Below are positions 52,051 to 62,579 of a DNA stretch of 64,000 bases, piece after piece. The stretch spans positions 245,140 through 309,139 of the forward strand of contig CAUYUJ010003603.1 in the NCBI GenBank assembly GCA_963575745.1. The letters are read 5' to 3'. Source of the DNA: Prorocentrum cordatum. Taxonomy: Eukaryota > Sar > Dinophyceae > Prorocentrales > Prorocentraceae. How positions within the stretch are numbered: position 1 is the stretch's first letter; the number at the start of each line of letters is the position of its first letter. The position numbers and the translations under genes were made by a program. The notes beneath the pieces are model-generated. The model saw only the letters and a list, made by a program, of their open reading frames with translations, made no database searches and was not told where the DNA came from.

Positions 52051-53219
52051 CTAGTGGGGTAACAGGAGGAAGAGGAAGAGGTGAAGAGGAGGAGGAGGAG
52101 GTTTGTTTTCGGAGCCGTCTAAGTAACAATATTGGAACATGGACCTCAGCTCTGGACATGGGAATGATATAGGATATGGGGAAATATCACTGCGCCTGAG
52201 CCGTAAGTGTTTGGCGTAGTGCAGCCCCCGCCAAACCAAGGGTGGTTCAGTTACTCAGTCCTTCTCCTCCTCATCCTCGTCCTTGCTCTGCGCGTCTGGC
52301 GCACGCGCGCGCCCGCGACAGGGCGTCGCGGGCCGGACCCGGCGATATCATACTTTGGTTTGAGACTCCCCGTGGCCGCGCGGCCACAAAAGGACATTCG
52401 CGCCCGCTGTCCCCACGATTTCCCAAACCATCCCAACCCGACTCGCCAGTCCCTGTCCACCCTTCAGTGCCATCAGGGAGGCTTACGGGTTCCACTGTGC
52501 TTTGTCGAGGTTGGCAGGCCCAACGGTGACTTCGGATTGGGTTGGGGCGGCTTGGTGTCGGACGGGGCTAGGACGAGGATAAATCTGTTCCAGAGCGTTC
52601 GGAAACGATCTCGGAGCGTTCCGGAACGCCCCGAGAAGGTCGCGGCGCCCGATACATCCTCCAGAGACGCCAGTTCTCACAGATTTTCGACTTCTCCTCA
52701 CCCGAATTGATCCTCGTCCTGGCTCCGTCTCTTGTGGTGGGTACGGCAGGTCCGCGTCGTGCCGACAGGCGGCGACCCCGCCGCGGGCGCTCAGGGCTGA
52801 ACGCCGCCAGTGCCCCAGAGTCGGCCTACACGGACCGAGCGGGCGATCGGCAAGCCGCCGGTCGTTCGGGCTTGGGCGATCGACGCGGTGTCGGAAGCCA
52901 ACGCCGGGGTCATCACGACGCGAGCCCGCCGTAGTCAGAGGCGACGACAGGGGCGAAGAGCCCAGGGGAGAGGAGCAATACGTGTATTCAGGTGCGCCGA
53001 TGATCTATGTCTTCGAAGAGGCTCCCGGGCGAATGCGTGCAATGCCCGCCCCTGGGCTGTTCGCCCCTTTTTGTCGCCGCCGACGCAGTCACAGCCTCCC
53101 GTCCGCGCTGCCGCACGCCGGCCGCCAGCCTTCGCTGCGCCGGGGGGGGGGCGAGCGGGCCTCGGAGAGGTCGGGGGCTCCGAGGGCGGGGGCTCCCCGG
53201 GGGCCGCCCCTGCCCGGGG
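52051..53219. other. No gene seen; GC-rich
   Basis: Plus frames up to 167 codons (52207-52710) and minus frames up to 179 codons overlap each other without recognisable motifs. Confidence 0.5.
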
Positions 53220-53227
53220 CCGCTCCG

Positions 53228-53643
53228 CGGCCGTGGGAGAGCGGCTCCGGAGGAGAACGGGAGGGGCGAAGAGTGACGTAAACTTATGATCAAGTCGGGC
53301 CTGTCCCTCTACTGGAGGAGTATTCAAAAATAGTAAAAAATACTCAGGAACAGTTTTATATATATATATATTTAGCATCTGGTTTCGAATACTTGTTCTT
53401 CTAAGCATTTTAGATTTGCCGCCCAAAATCCGCCTGTAGTGGGACATGCCCGACCTGAACTCATGATGTTCCAACGCTCACCGGGAAGATTTTCGAGCAC
53501 CAAAGAGGTACCGAAACTGGAGGGTTTTCACGTGTCGGGCCCTGGGAGACACTCGCCCGACACTGTTTCGACACTCTTTTGACATTTTGCCGGGTGCTCG
53601 AAATTATTTCGGGGATGCGGTCCTTAAGTAGGATGGGAACAAC
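53228..53643 (+). repeat. Direct repeat D, unit 1 (interrupted by TIR-B copy 2)
   Basis: CCGCGGCCGTGGGAGAGCGG through GTGACGTAAACTTATGA, then the inserted element. It resumes at ACTCATGATGTTCCAAC through TTTTCACGTGTCGGGCCCTG to GTAGGATGGGAACAAC. Matches unit 2 (53792-54049) on both sides of the insertion. Confidence 0.88.
53290..53458. mobile_element. TIR-B element, copy 2 (169 bp)
   Basis: Left end TCAAGTCGGGCCTGTCC; inverted right end TCAGGTCGGGCATGTCC. Flanked by ACTTATGA (53282-53289) and ACTCATGA (53459-53466), an 8-bp target duplication with one mismatch. The sister repeat keeps a single ACTCATGA at 53849-53856, the uninterrupted site. Interior AT-rich with a (TA)n patch, non-coding. 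Confidence 0.93.
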
Positions 53644-53791
53644 AGAAGGCTCGGGTCGTTCTCCGAGGATGTCTCGGGCGACAGGGGCCTCCGGGGTCCC
53701 CAGAGCGTGCGGTGACGGACCGTGCGGTGAGGTCTTGGGGGATTTCGAGGTCACCCGACGGTCTGTCACCGCACCGTTTCGGGACTCCAAA

Positions 53792-54049
53792 TCCGCGGCC
53801 GTGGGAGAACGGCTCCGGAGGAGAATAGGGGAACGAAGAATGGCGTAAACTCATGAGGTTCCAACCTATTTTAGCCCTGATCACAGGAAAGAGTCTCGAG
53901 CACCAAGAATGTGCCGAAATTCTATGGTTTTCACGTGTCGGGCCCTGGGGGACACTCGTCCGACCCTGTTTCGACACTCTTTCGACACTTTTCCGGGTGC
54001 TGGAAATTATTTCGGTGATGTGGTCTTTAAGTACGATGGGAGCAACATA
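53792..54049 (+). repeat. Direct repeat D, unit 2 (empty site)
   Basis: CCGCGGCCGTGGGAGAACGG, GCGTAAACTCATGAGGTTCC, TTTTCACGTGTCGGGCCCTG and GAAATTATTTCGGTGATG, in the order of unit 1 but without the TIR-B insertion. 53644-53791 is unrelated GC-rich sequence. Confidence 0.9.
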
Positions 54050-54262
54050 AACGTAAGCATAAAAATGCGGAGGTCCGCGCGGGTTTCTCGGATCCGCGCT
54101 GGACCCCCCTGGCGGTGCCTCCAGCGCCGCCCCTGGCGCGCTCAATCCGCGGGGACCTCCGAGTTGTTCTGTTTATGGCATTCTTCGCTCCCCTAGCGAA
54201 GCCAGTCTCGGGGATCGGGCGTTGCGTCATGGGTGGGCGATTGGTAGTTTCGTCGCGAGCGC

Positions 54263-54456
54263 AGTCGGAACGGAAAGGATGGGCACGATGCCCAACAGCA
54301 GTGCTTGCTCGTTTTCAACAGGTCTCGCTGTTCGTGCCGCCGCGGGCGTTGCCCATTCGAGACAGAAGACCGCCTGCCCAACAGTGGCCGCTTTTAGTTT
54401 CGGACAGCTTTTGTTGTTGGGCATCGTACCCATCTTTTCCGTACCCGTTCCGGTCG
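54263..54456. mobile_element. Possible foldback element with ~40-bp inverted arms
   Basis: Left arm 54263-54300 has CGGAACGGAAAGGATGGGCA and CGATGCCCAACAGCA. Right arm 54412-54456 has TGTTGTTGGGCATCGTACCC and ATCTTTTCCGTACCCGTTCC. They pair with a few mismatches and enclose about 110 bp. No target duplication was identified and no other copy seen. Confidence 0.55.
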
Positions 54457-54569
54457 TCCGAGTAGGACGTGTGCATTCTCGGCAAGAATCATCGAGGAGT
54501 TTTCGAGGTAATCTTGCGAAACATACGCACGAAACCCGCAGAGGCACAGGGAATGGACGTCCGAGCGAG

Positions 54570-54745
54570 GAGGAGGAGGAGGAGGAGGAGGAGGAGGAGG
54601 AGGAGGAGGAGGAGGAGAGGAGGAGGAGGAGGAGGAGGAGAAGGAGGCGGAGGAGGAGGAGGAGAAGGAGGCGGAGGAGGAGGAGGAGGTGGAGGAGGAG
54701 GAGGAGAAGGAGGAGGAGGAGGTGGTGGTGGAGGAGGAGGAGGAG
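54570..54745 (+). repeat. (GGA)n microsatellite
   Basis: About 175 bp of nearly pure GGA, ending in GGTGGTGG. 54746-55139 beyond it has no gene. Confidence 0.97.
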
Positions 54746-55087
54746 GACCCCCTCCCCCTTCAACTTTTGGTGGTGGCGGTAGAGAACAGGACCGGCATGG
54801 GCACACGGCTGGCGTCCTGGCGGCGGCTGGGGCACCAGAGGAGCGGAGAAAGTTGCGCCTCTCGTGCCCCAAGCGGGCCCCCCTTTGTGCTCAGCATCGT
54901 TTATCCAATCCCCATCCCCATCTCCTTCGAGACCGCCACCAAATTACCACCCCAGTTATGGGTACACCCCTCGAAACCCGAAGGGAACGGCCTATATCCC
55001 CGTCTAGGGGGGTAAATCGGCCAGTGGGGCCCAGGCCACGCCGCTGGGGATGGGGATCGGTTAAACGATATTCATGTGGCCCTAAAG

Positions 55088-55125
55088 GTAAATCGGGCAC
55101 GTCGCTCTACAGGAGAGTGCTCCAC
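55088..55125. mobile_element. TIR-B left-end fragment
   Basis: TAAATCGGGCACGTCGCTCT followed by ACAGGAGAGTG resembles the first 35 bp of TIR-B copy 1. The rest is missing. Confidence 0.5.
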
Positions 55126-55146
55126 AACAGTCCAAACTTCTTCCGA

Positions 55147-55480
55147 CGGCAGGACCCCACACGATAATCGATTCAGCTTGCCCCTCGCCTCTTTTTCTTC
55201 TTCGTCTGGCGGGGGGGTCCTTCCGCCCTCTCCCTCCTCCTCCTCCTCCTCCTCCTCCTCCTCCTCCTTCTCTTCCTCCTGTTCCTTCTCGTCCTACTCG
55301 TTGCATGTCTCATCCTCTTCCTCTTCCGCCTCCTGCTTCTCCTCCGCCTCCTCCACTTCCTCCCTCTCCCCCTCATGTTCCTCATCCTCCTCGGCCTTTG
55401 CCTTGCCTCCTCCACCTCCTCCTCCTTCTCCCCCTCCTCATCGCCAGATTTTCCTCGGCGCCCTCGCCGCCACGCCTGGC
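55147..55480 (+). repeat. Partial copy of pyrimidine-rich block P
   Basis: GACCCCACACGATAAT then TTCAGCTTGCC matches the left junction of the P blocks at 57540 and 59930. (CTC)n-rich sequence follows as in the full blocks. Confidence 0.6.
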
Positions 55481-55584
55481 AGGGGCGCGTTCTCCGACAG
55501 CGAAATCGCACAGCTGTCGGGGACAGCCCCGCGGGCCAAGCCGTTGGGACAACCTCACGGCCTCCGAGCGGGGCGCCGCCGCGC

Positions 55585-56950
55585 TCAGGTGGGGGGCAGC
55601 GCGAAGCCCAGCTCTGCCGCGAGCTGCTCCGCCATTGCCCTGGAGCTCTCAGCTCTGACAGCGAACTCCAGGAGCGCCTTCCGCAAGGATGCCGGCGGCC
55701 CTCCCTCCAGGAACTCTCGCAGCGGCGGCCGCAATATCAGCATGTTCTGCATGCGCTTAGCGCGGGAGAGCATGACGTAGACGTGCAGCCACCGCTGCTC
55801 GTCCGACATGCCTGTGCGACCAGCGTCCTTGTCCCTCGCGCAGTCGATGGTGGCGCCCTTGCGCAGTGTCTGGCCCCACGACAGCGTGGAGGTGAGGTAC
55901 GACGCGAACGTCACTGTGAATCCCGAGCAACGCACGGCGTGCGGCCCCGAGCTCTGCCACGTGAGCTCCTGCTCGCTGGGCCTGAACATGAGCCAGCTCC
56001 TCGCCCGCGCTTCGGCCTCGCCGTCGTCGTCGGCGCCTTCGGCGCCCTGTCGGAGCACCCCGGAGACCTCCTGGTAGATCGGAGACTCTTGGAAGCCGCG
56101 CGCCTGCAGCCAGATTCCGCGCGGTTGGTAGCGGGGGCGGGAAAGCTGGCCGGCGAGCACTCCTCGTACGGGTGCTCGCCCTCGGGGTGGAACTCGAAGG
56201 ATACGGCGGTGGCCCGTTGCGCCTGCACGAGCCCCAATTCTTTCTTCAGCTCTTTCTGTACTGCCGTGAATCGCACCTCCATGCCGTCGTGGGCCGGTAA
56301 GACGCCGTGGATGTCCCCTTTCTTGTGCATGTTCGGGACGTTCGGGGGGCGCCGGCCCGCGTCGGGATCGCCCTGAATCGCGTTGCGCTCGTCCATGGCG
56401 TGCAAGGAAACGATTGCACGCCCAGACGCCGCGCGTCGCGACGAGCGCGCGTGTTGATCCACTTCGTTGCCGTAGGCGAACCGAACATCCTCGCGCTTGT
56501 GCCGAAGGTCCACGACGCCGTGGTTGTCCGAGGCCAACGTCGCTTCCCAGGCGGACCAGACCTCTGGCGGGAAAACCTTGCCCTCGCGCGTGCAGCCCAA
56601 GAACGTGATCAGAGGGTCCCCGGGCTCGAAGCGCTTTGTGCTTGCCAGCCCGAAGACGCAGGGGTTTGAAGAGAACACCTCGATGGCGTGCTGAATCTCC
56701 ACCGTCGGCGGCTCCGCGTACTTGAAGGACCCGTTGTCCAGGAGCTCGCTCACGTCCGTCAGGAGGCCGATGCTGGCCGTGGGCTTCAGCTGCAGGAATT
56801 TGCCGAGGTTCAACACGATGGGGACGCGCCCGACGTGGTGGTGCGGCCGCTTGTACGTGGACTCTTGTACGTCGCGCGCGTCACCGCGTCCGCGGCACGC
56901 GCGGCGGTCCAGCGCGATGTACAGCGCGGCCGCCACCCACCCGATACTTC
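55585..56950 (-). pseudogene. Helitron (PIF1-like) helicase, C-terminal part, frameshifted and 5'-truncated
   Basis: Helitron proteins join a rolling-circle replication initiator to a superfamily-1 helicase; this is the end of the helicase. In reading order: motif III region NLGKFLQLKPTASIGLL (56777-56818, Lys where the family has Asp of Gly-Asp-x-x-Gln-Leu), then VEIQHAIEVFSSNPCVFGL, STKRFEPGDPLITFLGC and VSLHAMDERNAIQGD. After a frame change near 56155 come FEFHP-type sequence, then LSWGQTLRKGATIDCARDKD (motif V, Gln at 55870-55872) and LHVYVMLSRAKRMQNMLILR (motif VI, 55745-55788), ending RPPLREFLEGGPPASL. Motifs I and II are absent: beyond about 56950 the frame runs into the ~160-bp satellite. 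Inactive. The final ~60 residues look intact. Confidence 0.8.
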
Positions 56951-57480
56951 CTCTATGTCCAGGTCTCAGGGGTCCAAAAGTGGCGACGGTTACAATATTC
57001 CGACGACCCGCTCGGAGTAGAAACATGAGCAACGGGCCCCATAGGGAGAGGGGTCCCGCTTGAGAGGTCCTCGCAATTACTCACCGACGATGTTCCCGAC
57101 TTATACGCCCTCCACATCCAAGCCGCAGGGGCCCAAAAGTGACGACAGTTACAGGATTGCGACGACCCGCTCGGATTAAGAACATGAGCGACGGGCCCCA
57201 TAGAGAGGGGGGGTCCCGCCTGAGTCTTCCTTGCAATTCACTCACAGACGACGCCCCCGACTTATACCTCCTCCATATCCAGGCTTCAGGGACCCAAAAG
57301 TGACGACAATTACAGGATTGCGATGACCCGCTCGGGTTCGAAATATCAGCGGCGGGCCCCAGAAGGGGGGGGGTCCCGCCCGAGATTTTCTCGCAAATCA
57401 CTCACAGACGAGGCGCCCGCCTGATATTTCCCGCCATATCCCAGCCTCAGGGCCCCAAAGTGACGACGGTCAAATATTCC
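56951..57480 (+). repeat. ~160-bp satellite S160, array 1
   Basis: Three units with AACATGAGCGACGGGCCCCA, TAGGGAG, CCTGAG(A/T), CTCACAGACGACG and TATCCAGGCTTCAGGG, then CCAAAAGTGACGACAGTTAC. CATGAGC-like words at 57026, 57184 and 57344 give periods of 158 and 160 bp. This array abuts the truncated side of the Helitron helicase fragment. Confidence 0.9.
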
Positions 57481-57539
57481 GATGACCCGCGCGTTTTTTT
57501 GCTTACTTTGTTTATTACTCCGACGACAGGGCCCCGCAT

Positions 57540-58380
57540 GCACATATGTTTAACTTGCCTGCGGATATCCTCCTGCCCCCTCCCTTCTCCCACCTACTCC
57601 TGCCTCATCCTTCTCCTGCGTGTTCCTCCTGCCTCAACCCCTGCCTTCTCTTATTGCTCCATCCGCCACCTCCTCCTTTCCCTTCTCCTCGTTATCCCTC
57701 CTCCCCCCATTCCCCCTGTTCCTCCTGCGCTCTGCGTCCTCATCCTCCTGCTTTCCCTCTCCCTCCTCCTCCTCCTCGTCGTCCTCCCCTCTCCCGCCTC
57801 CTCCTGTCTCTCTCTCTCTCTCTCTCTGTCTCCCTCCTCCGCCTACCCCTCCTCGCCTCCATTTTCCTCCCCTTCCTTCTCTCCCTCTTGCCTCCTCCTT
57901 AGGTGTCGTGCCTCCTCTTGGGGCGTCCTGGAGCCTTCTGGGCCTCCCAGGACATCCTGGGGCCTCCCAAGGCACTCCTCTTCCTCCTTGTCCCCTCGTC
58001 CTTCTCGCCCTCTGCCTCCTCCTCCTCTGCCTCCTTCGTCCCCCTCCTCCTCTTCCTCCTCCTCCTCCTCCTCCTCCTCTGCCTCTTTCTCGTCCTGCTC
58101 TTTCGTCCCCTCCCTCCTCCTCCTCCTCCTCCTCCTCCTCCTCCTCCTCCTCCTCCTCCTCCTCCTCCTCCTCCTCTCCTCCTTTTCCTTCTCTCCTCCT
58201 CCTCCTCCTCCTCCTCCTCCTCCTCCTCCTCCTCCTCCTCCTCCTCCTCCTCTTCCTCCTCGTGCGGAACACGACCCAGAGGAAACGCACGACGTGCGTC
58301 CAAAGAGATACGCGCCGTAGGAGAGGAAGCGCGCGCCAGAGGACGACACGGATGAAACACGGGAAGTGCGGGCCCCATCG
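57540..58380 (+). repeat. Pyrimidine-rich block P, copy 1
   Basis: Starts ATGTTTAACTTGCCTGCGGA and continues with CTCCTGCCCCCTCCCTTCTC. The middle has CTTGGGGCGTCCTGGAGCC and long (CTC)n (58040-58260). It ends GTGCGGAACACGACCCAGAG, GAAACGCACGACGTGCGTCC. Open in long Leu/Ser/Pro frames (plus) and Arg/Glu/Gly frames (minus) that are artefacts. Confidence 0.9.
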
Positions 58381-58630
58381 GGAGGGAGCTCCCGCTTGAG
58401 ATTTCTTTGCAATTCACACATAAACGAGGCTCCCGCCTGATACCTCCCGCATGTTCAAGCCCCAGGAGCCCCAAAACGACGTCAGTTACAGGATTCCGAA
58501 AATCCGCCTCTGATTTAAAACATGAGCTGCGGGCTTCATAATAGGGAGGGGGCTCCCGCCTGAGACTTCCGCGACATTTACTCACAGGCGAGGCTCTCGC
58601 TTGATACTTCCTCCATTATCAGGCCTCAGG
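58381..58630 (+). repeat. S160 satellite, array 2
   Basis: About 1.5 units between P copies 1 and 2. Confidence 0.85.
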
Positions 58631-58631
58631 A

Positions 58632-59215
58632 GCCCTGCGGATCTCCTCCTGCCCCCTCCCTTCTCCCACCGACTCCTGCCTCATCCTTCTCCTCTTGCCC
58701 GCTGCTCCTCCTGCCTCACTCCCTCCTCCCCCTGTTCCTCCTCCTCCTCTTCGTTCTCCCCTCTCCCGCCTCCTCCTCTCCCTCTCCCCCCTCCGCCTAC
58801 TACTCCTCGTCTCCATTTCCTCCCTCTCCTCCTCTCCCTCCCTCCTCCTGCCTCCTCCTTAGGTTTCGTTCCTCCTCTTGGGGCCTCCTGGAGCCTTCTG
58901 GGCCTCCCGGGGACATCCTGGGGCCTCCTAAGGCACTCCTCTTCCTCCTTGTCCCCTCGTCCTTCTTGCCCTCTGCCTCCTCCTCCTCTTCCTCCTTTTC
59001 TTTCTCGTCCTGCATCATCCTTCCTCCTTCGTCGTCGTCCTCCTCCTCTTTTTCCTCCTCTTCCTTCTCCTCCTCCGCCTCCTCCTCCTCGTGCGGAACA
59101 CGACCCAGAGGAAACGCACGATGCGCGTCCAAAAAGATACGCTCCTTAGGAGAGGAAGCGCGCGCCGGAGGATGACCCAGAGGACGACCCGGACGAAACA
59201 CGGGAGGTGCGGGCC
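58632..59215 (+). repeat. Pyrimidine-rich block P, copy 2
   Basis: Same start and end blocks as copy 1 but with a shorter (CTC)n. Confidence 0.9.
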
Positions 59216-59950
59216 CCATCGGGAGGGAGCTCCCGCTTGAGATTTCCTTGCAATTCGCTCACAAACGAGGCTCCCGCGACCCTAAAATTGACGACTTTTC
59301 CGATGACCCGCCTCGGATTAAAAACATGAGTTGCGAGCCCCATAGGGGGAGCTCCCGCCGGAGACTTCCTTGCGCTTCACTCACAGACAAGGCTCTCGCC
59401 TGATACTTCCTCCATATTCAGGCCTCGGGGGCCCAAAAGTGACGACAGTTACAGCACTCCGGGCCCCGTAGGGAGGTGGGTCCCGCCTGAAACTTCCTCG
59501 CAATTCGCTCACAGACGAGGCGGCCGCCTGATACTTTCTTCATATCCAATCCGCAGGGGCCCAAAAGTGACGACAGTTATAGGATTCCGTTGGCCCGCTC
59601 GGATTAAGAACATGAGCGGCGGGCCCCATATGGAGGGGGCTCCCGCCTGAGACTTCCTTGCAATTCGCTCACAGACGAGGCTCTCGACTTATATTTCTCC
59701 CATATCCAGGTCTCCGGGGCCCAAAAGTGACCACAAACAGTTACACGATTCCGATGGCCCGCTCGGATTAAACATATCAGCGGCGGGCCCCATAGGGAGG
59801 GGGCTCCCGCCTGAGATTTCCTCGCAATTCAATAGCAGACGAGGTTCCCGCCTGATACTTCCTCCATATCCAAGCCGCAGTGGCCCAAAAGTGACGACAG
59901 TCAGTGATCCCGATGAAACTCCGACGGTAGGACCCCACATGATAATATGT
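59216..59950 (+). repeat. S160 satellite, array 3
   Basis: Between four and five units; adjacent CATGAGC/CATATCAGC words at about 59611 and 59774 are 163 bp apart. Confidence 0.9.
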
Positions 59951-60535
59951 TTAGCTTGCCTGCGGATCTCCTCCTGCCCCCTCCCTTCTCCCACCGACTC
60001 CTGCCTCATCCTTCTCCTCTTGCCCGCTGCTCCTCCTGCCTCACTCCCTCCTCCCCCTGTTCCTCCTCCTCCTCTTCGTCCTCCCCTCTCCCGCCTCCTC
60101 CTCTCCCTCTTCCCCCTCCGCCTACTCCTCGTCTCCATTTCCTCCCCCTCCACCTCTCCCTTCCTCCTCCTGCCTCCTCTTTAGTCCTCCTGCCTCCTCC
60201 TGGGCCTCATGGAGCCTTCTGGGCCTCCCGGGGACATCCTGGGGCCTCCTAAGGCACTCCTCTTCCTACTTGTCCTCCTCGTCCTTCTCGCCCTCTGCCT
60301 CCTCCTCCTCTTCCTCCTTTTCTTTCTCGTCCTGCATCCTCCTTCCTCCTTCGTCGTCGTCGTCCTCCTCCTCCTCCTCTTCCTCCTCTTCCTTCTCCTC
60401 CTCCGCCTCCTCCTCCTCCTCGTGCGGAACACGACCCAGAGGAAACGCACGATGTGCGTCCAAAGAGATACGCGCCGTAGGAGAGGAAGCGCGTGCCAGA
60501 GGACGACACGGAGGAAACACGGGAGGTGCGGGCCC
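59951..60535 (+). repeat. Pyrimidine-rich block P, copy 3
   Basis: Same blocks as copies 1 and 2; nearest in length and sequence to copy 2. Confidence 0.9.
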
Positions 60536-60945
60536 CATAGGGAGGGAGTTCCCGCTTGAGATTTCTTTGCAATTCACACATAAACGAGGCTCCCGCCTGA
60601 TACCTCCCGCATGTTCAAGCCCCAGGAGCCCCAACACGGCGACAGTTACAGGATTCCGAAAACCCGCCTCTGATTTAAAACATGAGTTGCGGGCTTCATA
60701 ATAGGGAGGGGGTTCCCGCCTGAGACTTCCGCGACAGCGACATTCACTCACAGACGAGGCTCTCGCCTGATACTTCCTACATATTCAGGCTTCAGGAGCC
60801 CAAAAACCACGACAGTTGCAGGCCTCCGATGACCGGTCTCGGATAAAACAATTGAGTTGCGGGCCCCGTAGGGAGGGGGCTCCCACTTGAGATTTCCTCG
60901 CAATTTACAGACGAGGCTCCAGCGTGATACTTCCTCAAGTGTGGG
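60536..60945 (+). repeat. S160 satellite, array 4
   Basis: About 2.5 units; its first 200 bp are nearly identical to 58381-58580, showing the higher-order repeat. Confidence 0.9.
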
Positions 60946-60974
60946 CGTGAGTGAGTGAGTGAGTGAGGACGAGG

Positions 60975-61044
<70 letters not shown>

Positions 61045-61290
61045 CGACGAAGCTGCTGATGACGGTGTGTGTGTGGGTGGTCGTGAGTGATTGGGTGAGC
61101 GAGTGCGCGAGTGAGTGGGTGAGTGAGTGGGTGAGTAAGTGAGTGACTACGTGTGTGAGTGATTCGGTGAGTGCGTGAGGGAGTGATGATGATGAGTTTG
61201 TGAGCGAGTGTGTTAGTGGGTGAGTGAGTGGGTGAGTGAGTGAGTGTGGGTGATGATGCGTGTGAGTGATTGAGTGAATGAGTGTGCGAT
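60946..61290 (+). repeat. GAGT-type and (GAT)n microsatellites
   Basis: GTGAGTGAGT runs surround (GAT)n at 60975-61045. Confidence 0.95.
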
Positions 61291-61369
61291 TGGAGAGGAG
61301 GAGAGGGTGTGTTCCAGCGCGGGGGGTATGCAGAGAACACAAGAAACCCACTTAGGATGTGGGGAATAT

Positions 61370-61615
61370 ACAAAACATGAGCGGCGGGCCCCATAGGGAG
61401 AGGGCTCCCGCCCGAGACTTCCTCGCAGTTCAATAACAGACGAGGTTCCCGCCTGATACTTCCTCCGTATTCAGGCCTCAGGGTCCCAAAAGTGACGACA
61501 ATTACAGGTTACAGGATTCCGATGACCCGCTCGGATTAAAAGCATGAGCAGCCGGCCCCATAGAGAGAGGGCTCCCGCCTGAGACTCCCTCGCAATTCAC
61601 TCACACACGAGGCTA
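61370..61615 (+). repeat. S160 satellite, array 5
   Basis: One and a half units with CATGAGCGGCGGGCCCCATA and AGGTTCCCGCCTGATACTTC. Confidence 0.88.
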
Positions 61616-61778
61616 TGTTGGCGATGGTGCTGTGTTAGTGACGGTGATGATGGTGATGACGACGATGATGATAGTGGTTCTGAGTGAGTGAACGAGTTGG
61701 AGAATGAGAGTGTGTGCGAGTATGTAGGTGTTGATGGCGCGGTGATCATGATGCTGCTGATGATGATGATGATGATGC

Positions 61779-61851
<73 letters not shown>

Positions 61852-61905
61852 ACTGCTGCTGCTGATGATGATGATGGTGTGAGCGTGTGAGCGTGTTAGT
61901 GTGTG
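61616..61905 (+). repeat. (GAT)n microsatellite
   Basis: GATGATG runs at 61640-61675 and 61755-61878, with GTGAGCGTGTGAGTG at the end. Confidence 0.97.
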
Positions 61906-61989
61906 AGTGAGAAGGGAGGGGGGTTCCTGTTCCTGCGCGGGGTGTCCAGACAAAACAAGAGCCTCACCTTGGATGTGGGGAAATAGTCT

Positions 61990-62084
61990 GGGGACATATT
62001 TTGAAATACAGGTTGAACAATGTTTGAATATTTGTTAGCTTTTCGTCGAACACCCCCCCGTAGGAAAGGACATGCCCGACCTAA
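61990..62084. mobile_element. TIR-B right-end fragment
   Basis: TTTGAATATTTGTTAG, TTTTCGTCGAA, then GGACATGCCCGACCTAA match the right half of TIR-B copy 1. The left terminal repeat is not found. Confidence 0.6.
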
Positions 62085-62579
62085 CCCTAAAGGAGCACGA
62101 AAGGGTCACGTGTCTCCTCCCCCCGTGTATCGCCCCCCGACGCCCAAGGAGAAGCCCCAGGGTCCAGGGCCCGTTTCTGCCAGGGCCCGGGCCCTTCCTG
62201 CCAACTCAGGGGGGCGAGGCCTTGCGCGCAATCAGTTTGCAACACCTTCGCTCTGCAACGCTTCTTTGCATCGTCACGAAGGGTTACCAATCGCGCGCTC
62301 TTCTACCCACGCGTCCTTCCGGATGCTCGCTTCTCGCTCGCTCGCTAGGGGGTGGGAGGGGGCAGGACGCTCTCGGAAGGTATTTGTTATTGTCTCCATC
62401 CCCTTTTGCTCGGGTGCCGCCTGCTGCCAGCAGGGCGCGCGCCGCGGCAGCAGCCCTCATCGCCCCGTTCGCTTTTTGAGATGCCGCCATTGCCTGAGTT
62501 TGCGTTGGATCGAAGTTCGAGGATCGAGACTTTTGGGTGCGTCTGGGTTCCCAGTGGCTTCTGAAGTCCTGCAGGGACC
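62085..62579. other. No gene seen
   Basis: Plus frame 62020-62712 is open for 230 codons, without a recognisable motif, and is opposed by long minus frames. Confidence 0.45.

Noticed and set aside
57460-58399. Pro/Leu/Ser-rich plus frames and Arg/Glu/Gly-rich minus frames
   Set aside because: They follow the pyrimidine block P; the other two P copies have different frames open.
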